Of a stretch of 37,590 bases of DNA, positions 26,125 through 33,852 are shown in pieces. This DNA is from Porphyromonadaceae bacterium (GTDB lineage: Bacteria; Bacteroidota; Bacteroidia; Bacteroidales; UBA12481). A program made the translations under genes and the position numbers. The notes beneath the pieces were generated by a model. That model did not search any database, was not told where the DNA came from, and saw only the letters and a list, made by a program, of their open reading frames with translations. The stretch spans positions 1-37,590 of the forward strand of contig QYQM01000124.1 in the NCBI GenBank assembly GCA_007280905.1, written 5' to 3'. Position 1 is the first letter of the stretch, and the number at the start of each line of letters is the position of its first letter.

Positions 26125-28302
26125 TTATTGTTCCACCAGTATATGCAATCCATCTTCAGGGATCACTACCGGCTGGCCGGCGATTACGACTTCAGGAGCG
26201 TGGAATGGGCTGTAAAGCACTGCCTTGCGTATATCCCGGTGAGTAAATGTCCAATTGTATTGTACTGAATCCCCAGAACCATTTACCACAACGATTGCCC
26301 TTTTGGCCGTTTCCCTGTTCCCATGCACCTTATAAATGAGCCTGCCCGTGGTAGTGCCTGGTATTTCTTTAATACTGGCACCCTGATTATCAAAATAATT
26401 GCCCGTAAAAATATACGGAGCCAGTTCACCCCTGATCCTATTGATTTCGCGAATGTATTCCGCCAAATCACGATAGAGCGGCTGGTCGAGTGAACCCTGA
26501 TAGGATTCCGGTTCAACGCAGATCACGGCACCGGTGAGAACTGCGCCGTTCACACCGCGGAAGTCGCGCGGAGTGCTGATATGGTTGCAGGAGGTCCATT
26601 CCGGGAAAACATACCGCAAGGCTGATATCTCATTACGACTGGAGTTTCGGTATCCCACATCAAAATAAGGCAGGAGCCTGTCGTACCCGAATTCTGATCC
26701 CATGCGGAAATCGGGATTAATTGCTTTGCATTGCCTGTAAAGCCGGTCGATTGCCTGTACCAGTCCTTCACACAGGGCCAAATCAGGCTTCAGGTTATTC
26801 AACGGATTAAAGTCGAGTGCAGCTGCAACACAAACCTTGTCCATCTGGAATCCGTCAGCACCATCCCTGACGAGATCAAGAAACTGGTCGGCCAGGATTT
26901 TTTCGATTTCCGGGGTTATGGAAGCACGGACATGATATCGTACACTCAAGGCTGAGCGGGCCAGGAATGTACTTTCGCCCCATCCCATCCAGATGTTTTG
27001 CTGGCCAAACTGATCCTGCTGTTTAAATTTGAATAGCTCTGTTTTATACCATTCGGTATTCTGATCCAGAATATTATAATTATTGAAAACAAGGCACTTG
27101 CCCCCATTTCCTTTTATTGATTTTAATAATTCCTGAAAACCTTTCCTGCCACCCAGTTTTTCTTCGGGCTGGTATATCGGATAGTTCCGTTCTAATCCGC
27201 CGTTGTTCCAGCCGATCAGCTCAAAGCAATTGATGCCGTACTTTTGTGCATCGCGGGTCCATTCGCCATAGGTTTTAAAGTCGGCAATTATCTTATCTTC
27301 AGGCTGATAGATAATGGAAGTAAACCAGGAAGATTCCTTCCTCAGCCAGCTGTCCGATTTATCAAACGGGAAGTGTTCGAGGAACCATTTTCTATAAAAC
27401 AGGGAACCATCGTGCCAGTCGCCCTGATGGATCCTGATAATGAATTCACCGGATTCAAGAGTTTCACCGTCTTTAATGAAAGGATACCTGACATGCGAAA
27501 AGATCAATCCCACAGGCTTGCCGCCGGCATTTTCAGGAGTCAGCCAAGCATCCCTCTCCCCGCTGTTATCAGGCATCAGGTATGTATGCCAGGTGCTGAA
27601 CCGGAACTTCGTGTCGTGATATCCCAGGTAGAGTCCAAGTCCGGATTCCGGATCATACAGGTCCCACCAGGGCATTACCATTCCCGGGTAATGCTGGTAC
27701 CATTCCGCAGCCTCTGAGCCCAATCCCCGGTTACCGGGATAATTCCGGAACATGGAGATATCATGCTTTGAATTCTGGTTATAGTTGGGTGTAGCGAGCA
27801 TAGCGTCGCGGTTGTTGCCAAATTGGGTCCAGCCACCGAGCCGGGGAAACCAGAATTCCGCAGCAGGCTGATTAAAGTGGTTGGTTAACCGCGATTTGAA
27901 ACTGACATAATCCGGATAAAGGGTGATCGTGTATGACAGGTCGATCGGATAGATTCCTTTATCGGACGATAATCCTGAGAATTCAACAACGATCGAGTTC
28001 CCTATTTTTACCACTTGTTTAGGGGTTTGTAACATGCCGTCAATATAATTCGCCTGATAATCCTTCAAAGGAAGATTTATCCTGAAATTGCAGATCAGTG
28101 CGGGCTCGCCGATCATTTCACAATTGTTTCCCTTGATATGGAACGAATTTATTGCCCCGGACCTGGTATCGACCTTCAGCCGTATCTGGTCATTTTCCAA
28201 TATCAGCATAGAATCAGCTGCTGCAGCCATCAGGCAATGACTGCCAGACATAAGTACCAGCGCCGCCAGGATTTTACTGAGAATAGTTTTTATAAGGTTC
28301 AT
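26125..28302 (-). CDS. Secreted DUF6259-like glycosidase (TIM barrel, GH27/GH36-like)
   Basis: The chosen start is the ATG at 28302 (MNLIKTILSKILAALVLMSG), giving 725 residues with a proper signal peptide. The frame is open to 28368, but that would overlap the upstream GH78 gene by 26 bases. The N-terminal half is a beta-sandwich (about 30-310). A TIM-barrel-like region (about 330-620) contains YGINCFELIGWNNGGLERNY, LVFNNYNILD, RDGADGFQMDKVC and MGSEFGYDRLLPYFD. The Asp in FQMDK is a candidate nucleophile and the Glu in GSEFG or Asp in GYD a candidate acid, by analogy with GH-D clan enzymes. A small sandwich ends the protein. The family name is my best recognition; the substrate is unknown. 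Confidence 0.7.
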   Translation of the reverse strand: MNLIKTILSKILAALVLMSGSHCLMAAAADSMLILENDQIRLKVDTRSGAINSFHIKGNNCEMIGEPALICNFRINLPLKDYQANYIDGMLQTPKQVVKIGNSIVVEFSGLSSDKGIYPIDLSYTITLYPDYVSFKSRLTNHFNQPAAEFWFPRLGGWTQFGNNRDAMLATPNYNQNSKHDISMFRNYPGNRGLGSEAAEWYQHYPGMVMPWWDLYDPESGLGLYLGYHDTKFRFSTWHTYLMPDNSGERDAWLTPENAGGKPVGLIFSHVRYPFIKDGETLESGEFIIRIHQGDWHDGSLFYRKWFLEHFPFDKSDSWLRKESSWFTSIIYQPEDKIIADFKTYGEWTRDAQKYGINCFELIGWNNGGLERNYPIYQPEEKLGGRKGFQELLKSIKGNGGKCLVFNNYNILDQNTEWYKTELFKFKQQDQFGQQNIWMGWGESTFLARSALSVRYHVRASITPEIEKILADQFLDLVRDGADGFQMDKVCVAAALDFNPLNNLKPDLALCEGLVQAIDRLYRQCKAINPDFRMGSEFGYDRLLPYFDVGYRNSSRNEISALRYVFPEWTSCNHISTPRDFRGVNGAVLTGAVICVEPESYQGSLDQPLYRDLAEYIREINRIRGELAPYIFTGNYFDNQGASIKEIPGTTTGRLIYKVHGNRETAKRAIVVVNGSGDSVQYNWTFTHRDIRKAVLYSPFHAPEVVIAGQPVVIPEDGLHILVEQ

Positions 28303-28342
28303 TGCATGAATGGTTTTATACTTTGTGAATATTAACCTTCCT

Positions 28343-31114
28343 TTAATATTGAGATGCGGTAAACGCATAATACCCTGATCTTACTTTGAAAACAGCCCTG
28401 TTTTTCTCCAGGCCGATAAATTCCATACCGGTTGACTGCAAGGCCTTTTGCGTACCTTCCATCACTTCATCCGGCGAATTGGCAGGAATATAAACCGTTG
28501 CAGTGGTATTGGGGGGTACGGTAATGTTCCACCGGAACACGCGGTCTTCAATGGTCCATTCACTGCTGATCATACCGTAACCGGATTGATGAGAAGCTTT
28601 AACATGAGTCAACCCTTCAGGCATGATTGGCTTCATGATAATTTTGGCAAAACCGGGATGATCAAAACTGCTTTTTATTCCGGCCAGATATTCATAAAAC
28701 CAGATTATCAGGTCACCCAGCAGCATCACGTGGTTCCCTGAATTCATGGCAGGATCGGCAGTATTTCCGTTCCAAAGCTCCCATATAGTAGTAGCGCCAT
28801 TTTCAATCATATATCCCCAGCCGGGATAACTCTTGTTGGTAACCATTTGATAGGCGATATCCGGCCGGCCCCAGTCGGAGAGCGTACGCATGATCCACTG
28901 ACCTCCAACAAGGCCAGTGCTGATGTGCCCCTTATACTCTTCAACGGTTTTCTTTACCAGACTATAGAACACCCCTTTTGCCAGGTCATTCGGTACGATG
29001 CCAAAATACAGGGCCATGGCGTTGGCCGTAACCGTGTTATTAGCATAGAAAAGGCTGTCGGTATGAAGGAATTTCGTATTAATGGCCTTTTTAACACCCT
29101 CGGCCATCTGCATAAATTCTAGCTCATCATTGTTCTGATCAATAATTTCGGCATAGCGGCCCATCAGGTTAAGACAATAGAAGTAGTAAGCTGATCCCAG
29201 AAAATCGCCGGGAGTTTTTCTTTTTGGATCTTGTGAATGGATCATTTCAATGCGTTCGGGAGGCATGCACCAGTCGCCATATGAATCTTTGGTAATCAGG
29301 TCATCCTGCAAATAATTTTTACGCATGTAGAGCAGCCAGTTTTTCATGGCCGCATAATGCTGAATTATAGGCATTTTGTCACCAAACTGCTGATAGAGCA
29401 TGCCTGGGATCAAAACAAACGTGGATGGCCAGGTCATGTTATCGTTGTAGAATGGCCAGTATGCCGGCACTACATCGGGCACACTGCCGGATGGTTTTTG
29501 AGCATCGGCCATATCGGTGACCCATTTTGCATAAAGCCTGGAATTGCCGAAAACAAAGCTCTCGCCGTACGAATTGATCGACCGGTCGCCCAGCCAGCCC
29601 ATGCGTTCATCGCGTTGAGGGCAATCGGTGGGTATACTGCGGTAATTTCCCTTTATGGTGCGGCATGCAGCGGCATAAATGCGGTTGATCATTTCGTTGG
29701 AAGTCTCAAAACTGCCAGTGATGGGCATCTCATCATAAATGATTTTGCCCTCCAGGGATGAAAGATCAGGTATTCCGGGATAGCCGGTAATCTCAACATA
29801 TCGGAAGCCATGATACACAAAGCGGGGCTCCCAGGTTTCCTCATCACCGCCCTTCATCGTATAGATATCAGTAACCCTGGCACTGCGAATGTTGGCGAGA
29901 TACAGTGTGCCATCCTCCTTAAGACGCTCGGCAAAGCGGAGTTTTATAGCTTGGCCGCTGGTACCTTTTACCCTGATTTTCAGCCAACCGACCATATTCT
30001 GTCCCATATCAACGATATAAGTGCCTGGATCGGTTTGCTTTATGGAAAGGGGTTTAACGGTTTCCATGATTTTAATATTGGGGTTCATCTGGGCAACCAG
30101 GTTGTCGCAGGGCTGCTTAACTTCCATGGCCTGCCACCAGTCAAGGTCATTAAAGGCAGGCCGATTCCATCCCGGAAACTCTTTCCGGGCATCGTATTCT
30201 TCACCGTCGAATTCATTATTGGCCCGTATAGGTCCATCAGCTGTGAATTTCCACGTTTCATCACTTGAAATGGTTATTTGTGAACCGTCGGCCAACTCAA
30301 GTTCGAGCTGGAAAAGGACTTTAGGAAAACCATAATTGGCTATGGAAGGAATGCCCTCTTTCCAAACACCGGACTCACCGGGACGCATGCTCACAAAGCG
30401 TCCGTTGCCCAGGATTATGCCAACGGCATTTTTGCCTTTTGAAACCCATGAGGTGACATCAAATGTATTGTAATAGGCACGTTTGGTGTAGTCCGACAAG
30501 GCAGGGGATAGTATCTGATCACCCATTCTTTTTCCATTCAGATACAATTCATACAACCCCAGGCCGCATATATAGGCAGTTGCCCTGGTAATTCGTTTTT
30601 CTATCCCGAACTCTTTCCTAAAATAGCGGGCAGCCAGTCGTGAATACACCGAATCGGGACTTTCGCCCGGGAAAATTTTGTCGCAGCCGATCCAATGACC
30701 TTTCCAGTCGGATTTACCCAGGAGCCCCATCGACCATTCAGCGGGGTTGCTCCAGACCGACTTTCCCTTATTCGTGGTAACCATGACCTTCCAGTAACAG
30801 ATGATACGGCTTTCCAGCTGTTTTCCATCATATTGAATATTAAGTGATTGGGCAGATATTACTTCTCCGGAATCCCAGAGATCTCCTTTATCAGCTTCAA
30901 GAGTTTTGAGCGAAGATGCAACCAGGAGGCGGTATGAAGATTGCTGAATATCTCTTACGGTGCCGGAAATTTCCCAGCTTAATCGAGGAGCAGGCACATC
31001 AATTCCCAATGGATCAGAAAGATATTCGCATTTGATGTTATGCACTTCCGGAACCTGTCCGTGTGCAAGAAAGTTGGATGCAGTAATGGATAGAACAATT
31101 AATAGTGTTTTCAT
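28343..31114 (-). CDS. Alpha-L-rhamnosidase, GH78, full length
   Basis: This 923-residue secreted enzyme (signal MKTLLIVLSITASNFLAHGQ) hydrolyses terminal alpha-L-rhamnose. Domains in order are an Ig-like Bac_rhamnosid N domain (about 25-130, IKCEYLSDPLGIDVPAPRLS), a jelly-roll Rha_N domain (about 160-330, AYICGLGLYELYLNGKRMGD), a concanavalin-like domain (about 345-460, VDMGQNMVGWLKIRV), a six-hairpin catalytic domain and a C-terminal sandwich. The catalytic cluster TDCPQRDERMGWLGD gives Asp497, Glu503 and Asp510, and GATTIWELWNG gives the catalytic base Glu779. All are present, so the enzyme should be active. Its ATG abuts the stop of the URO-D fragment with no gap. Confidence 0.95.
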   Translation of the reverse strand: MKTLLIVLSITASNFLAHGQVPEVHNIKCEYLSDPLGIDVPAPRLSWEISGTVRDIQQSSYRLLVASSLKTLEADKGDLWDSGEVISAQSLNIQYDGKQLESRIICYWKVMVTTNKGKSVWSNPAEWSMGLLGKSDWKGHWIGCDKIFPGESPDSVYSRLAARYFRKEFGIEKRITRATAYICGLGLYELYLNGKRMGDQILSPALSDYTKRAYYNTFDVTSWVSKGKNAVGIILGNGRFVSMRPGESGVWKEGIPSIANYGFPKVLFQLELELADGSQITISSDETWKFTADGPIRANNEFDGEEYDARKEFPGWNRPAFNDLDWWQAMEVKQPCDNLVAQMNPNIKIMETVKPLSIKQTDPGTYIVDMGQNMVGWLKIRVKGTSGQAIKLRFAERLKEDGTLYLANIRSARVTDIYTMKGGDEETWEPRFVYHGFRYVEITGYPGIPDLSSLEGKIIYDEMPITGSFETSNEMINRIYAAACRTIKGNYRSIPTDCPQRDERMGWLGDRSINSYGESFVFGNSRLYAKWVTDMADAQKPSGSVPDVVPAYWPFYNDNMTWPSTFVLIPGMLYQQFGDKMPIIQHYAAMKNWLLYMRKNYLQDDLITKDSYGDWCMPPERIEMIHSQDPKRKTPGDFLGSAYYFYCLNLMGRYAEIIDQNNDELEFMQMAEGVKKAINTKFLHTDSLFYANNTVTANAMALYFGIVPNDLAKGVFYSLVKKTVEEYKGHISTGLVGGQWIMRTLSDWGRPDIAYQMVTNKSYPGWGYMIENGATTIWELWNGNTADPAMNSGNHVMLLGDLIIWFYEYLAGIKSSFDHPGFAKIIMKPIMPEGLTHVKASHQSGYGMISSEWTIEDRVFRWNITVPPNTTATVYIPANSPDEVMEGTQKALQSTGMEFIGLEKNRAVFKVRSGYYAFTASQY

Positions 31115-31984
31115 TCAAAACAGCTTTGACATATTTATTTTATCTCCGGTGTGGTCATCCTGAATGTCCCGGATTGAATCCTGGATGTTTTCGAGCAGAC
31201 TCCCGGCACCACGGTACAATGCCAGAATGTTTTCCATCGGAGTACCTACCTGCAGGGCATGAGTGGGACCCAAAAAAAGTCCACCTTCGGGGGTGGTGGG
31301 TTGCACAACATCATACACATCCAGGCCCATTTCTATCAACCGGGTTAAAAAAGCCCTGGCACAACCGCACATATGCATCATGGTTCTAGCTCCGTAACCA
31401 TGCACCATTTCAAAATACTTCCTGAACTTTGGGGCAAAGTGTTTTTCGAAGGTGTCAAAATCAATAATCTGGGCGGTCTGAGTACCCAGATCTTCTCCGA
31501 TGTGGGTAAAATCTATGAGGCCTCCGGCAGCCTGCAGCACCTGCTCATGCAATTCATAATAAAACCTGAAGCGGGCTTCCATGATTTCCAGATAAACCGG
31601 GTCATCGGTTATCAGATCGATCAAAACTTTTTCGGTTCCCCTTGCCCGGGCAATGCTGTTGATAAAGTCCATGTCGCCGGCTGTACCGAAGCATATCGCA
31701 TATCCGTGTTCCAGGATTTTTACGCATTGCTGCCTGATGGTGGAGTAATCGAACCAAGTGGCCTGCGGAAAATGGGATCGGTCCAGTTCATCCACTGAAT
31801 CAACATTCGCAAAAGGAAGATAGCAAGCCTCCAGGTATTTTCCTCCTTCAAAGGCAGCATACTTGTAACGTTCTCCCCAATATCCCTCAATGCTTCCATC
31901 GGGAAAGGTCCTTAGTTCCGGACCGGTATAAACAGGTTCAACATAACGGAAATCATCGCCTACTACCCGTAGCAGCTGTTCCAT
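31115..31984 (-). pseudogene. URO-D family methyltransferase-like gene, N-terminus deleted
   Basis: From MEQLLRVVGDDFRYVEPVY (ATG at 31984) to the stop at 31115 this is about 290 residues of a URO-D family protein whose usual first ~60-80 residues are missing. It retains EGYWGERYKYAAFEGGKYLE, FIHIGEDLG-like FTHIGEDLGTQ and TMMHMCGCARAFLTRLIEMG. The last contains the His-x-Cys-Gly signature used for zinc in corrinoid methyltransferases. It also keeps GPTHALQVGTPMENI and a natural-looking C-terminus. Upstream DNA belongs to another gene in a different frame. It is distinct from the intact URO-D gene at 11802-13037, which lacks the HxCG signature. It may still be translated from the internal ATG, but a functional barrel is unlikely. 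Confidence 0.7.
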
Positions 31985-32170
31985 ATTGGTTATAAATTTT
32001 ATCAAAATTCGCATCGAGCTTTTGAAAGATGGCTATATCCTGTTCAGGGCTTGTCATGCCGCACCACATGGGAACCAGGTTATCATAGGGAATGAACATA
32101 TCTTCGATTTTTTCAGAACCTTTTGCTATGTTCCTCATTTGCACATAGTAACCTTCCCTGCCTGCGATTC
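31953..32170 (-). pseudogene. Out-of-frame internal fragment, probably from the same six-hairpin glycosidase
   Basis: The frame reads GREGYYVQMRNIAKGSEKIE, then MFIPYDNLVPMWCGMTSPEQ and AIFQKLDANFDKIYN before running into unrelated codons and a stop at 31953. The phrase style resembles a late toroid helix of six-hairpin glycosidases. The upstream piece (ending PWCSESQ) is in another frame and meets it at about 32165. The downstream piece (URO-D) is in a third frame and meets it near 31987. It is therefore a scrap trapped between two junctions. Confidence 0.5.
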
Positions 32171-33796
32171 GGAGCACCAGGGGAAAAAGTCCATTGCGAT
32201 TTTCAATCCTGTTGTATAGGCCTGAGGAATATAAAACCGCTCATCGCTCAGAGGCCAAAACTTGCTCTGACCCAGTGCCTGATTTTTATTTTTAGCCTTG
32301 ATCAGCAGTTGCAGCGATGATTTCATCAGGTCCTGCACATTGTCATCGCCAGCCTGAAACCAGCCCAGAAATCCCCAGTAAAGATCGCGGGTCCATATGG
32401 AAGAATAGGTGGTTCTGCCGGCATCATAAGGTCCGTTAACTTTATGCACGCTTTCATCGGTACATTGAATAGTAAGTACTGGAACGTATTGATTATCAAC
32501 AAATTCATTTACCAGATTGTGCACATATCCGTGTAAAAAGGCTTCATCGATGGCCGGGATATCCTTGCTGACAATATGCCCGGTTATCAGATCCTTAGTA
32601 TCAGACCATGTATAAATCGCAATATCACCGGGGTCAATTACCAGGGTACTTACATAAGCATTTGCAGGAACCACCGAACCATCTTTTAAAACTTTCTTAA
32701 CTTTTGGATCGCACTCAATGGATAGTTTCATAGAATTCTTGAAATCGCGGTTTACCACAACGAGGTAAGAATTTGCACCATTCTCCAAAACCGAAACAAC
32801 AGCTCCGATACCTTCCGTTTTAAGAGCCTTTATCGGCGGTGGAAGATTTTCCAAAGGTTTTGTTCCAACAGGAATAATACTGCCGGTATGTGCTACAGAA
32901 ATAACCCTGGCATCCAGGAAAACACCCGACAAATTTTTGATTTCCCCGTTTACCAGTTTAATTCTGTCATAAACCACGCTTCTTTTGCCTTCGAGGGTAA
33001 TTGGAGCGTTATTAAATAATTTCCCGGCGGAATCATTTGGTGTCCAATAGGTAAAATATTGTATACCCTGTGCTCCGTAAGCCAAATTGCTGAATACCTG
33101 AAGTCTCAGGTTGGCCACAGTGGGAATGGGAAAAGGGTCCCAGGCATAAGAAAGTGCGAAAGCCCAGAATGGCTTTCCGGCTTTTCTGGCTGCTTGGGAG
33201 AAAATCTCCAGGTTCTCATACCATTTAGCACTTAAAGAATCGCCATAGGTAGGATAATGGTCAAAGGACAGAATCTGTACCGGAACTTCTTCAATAAACC
33301 GATCAACATATTCCTTGTACGTTTTAGTACCAAGCATCTGTTCGGTGGCATAATTGGGGAAGAGATTCAGATAACAAAAATGAATATCATCGACCTCACG
33401 GATTTTTCTTGCAAATTTGCCAAGTTCAGGAAATTCGTTGCGACGAGGTTCATCCCGGAGCAGATAACCGACAACAGCGGGATGGTTCATAAATCGTTTT
33501 ACCGTTTCTTCTGTATTTGCTGCAAGTTCCGGACAGTAAACGATCATTCTAATTCCTGCTTTCTGTGCAATATCGAGGGCTTTTGATGCAGATTCTGCAT
33601 TAGGAAAAAAGCTTAAATTGTGTGTTATTCCCGATTCTTTCAGTTCCTGATAGCGGCTTACGGTGGTTTCTTCGACTGGAATACTGTAATAGGCAAGGAC
33701 AGGAATTTGCCTTCCGGATACTATTTTCTCCTGAGATTCCGCACTTCCTATCCATGCAAAATTACTAACCAACAGTAAAAAGAGTAATTTCCTCAT
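32135..33796 (-). CDS. GH42-like secreted glycosidase fused in frame to a truncated six-hairpin glycosidase
   Basis: This is a 553-residue frame with signal peptide MRKLLFLLLVSNFAWIGSAE. Residues about 28-250 form a TIM-barrel-like region: IPVLAYYSIP, GIRMIVYCPELAAN, HPAVVGYLLRDEP (Glu116 a candidate acid), QILSFDHYPTYGDS, PFWAFALSY and FTYWTPNDSAG. A sandwich tail follows to about 398 (DPGDIAIYTWSD). This resembles GH42-type or related beta-glycosidases. Residues about 410-545 are of a different kind: HNLVNEFVDNQYVPVLTIQC, TTYSSIWTRDLYWGFLGWFQ, MKSSLQLLIKAKNKNQALGQ and ERFYIPQAYTTGLKIAMDFF. These are typical of a six-hairpin catalytic domain, cut short after PWCSESQ. The GH42-like part looks complete. 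The second part is a truncated enzyme, so the fusion is probably a deletion product and not a designed bifunctional enzyme. Confidence 0.65.
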   Translation of the reverse strand: MRKLLFLLLVSNFAWIGSAESQEKIVSGRQIPVLAYYSIPVEETTVSRYQELKESGITHNLSFFPNAESASKALDIAQKAGIRMIVYCPELAANTEETVKRFMNHPAVVGYLLRDEPRRNEFPELGKFARKIREVDDIHFCYLNLFPNYATEQMLGTKTYKEYVDRFIEEVPVQILSFDHYPTYGDSLSAKWYENLEIFSQAARKAGKPFWAFALSYAWDPFPIPTVANLRLQVFSNLAYGAQGIQYFTYWTPNDSAGKLFNNAPITLEGKRSVVYDRIKLVNGEIKNLSGVFLDARVISVAHTGSIIPVGTKPLENLPPPIKALKTEGIGAVVSVLENGANSYLVVVNRDFKNSMKLSIECDPKVKKVLKDGSVVPANAYVSTLVIDPGDIAIYTWSDTKDLITGHIVSKDIPAIDEAFLHGYVHNLVNEFVDNQYVPVLTIQCTDESVHKVNGPYDAGRTTYSSIWTRDLYWGFLGWFQAGDDNVQDLMKSSLQLLIKAKNKNQALGQSKFWPLSDERFYIPQAYTTGLKIAMDFFPWCSESQAGKVTMCK

Positions 33797-33852
33797 CTCA
33801 TGCTCCTTTCATTTTCAGATTATCTATTCTAAAACCGGACTAACTGCCAGCG

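Noticed and set aside
28303-28368. Upstream extension of the DUF6259-like gene
   Set aside because: It overlaps the GH78 coding end and lacks a signal peptide at its start; the ATG at 28302 has one.
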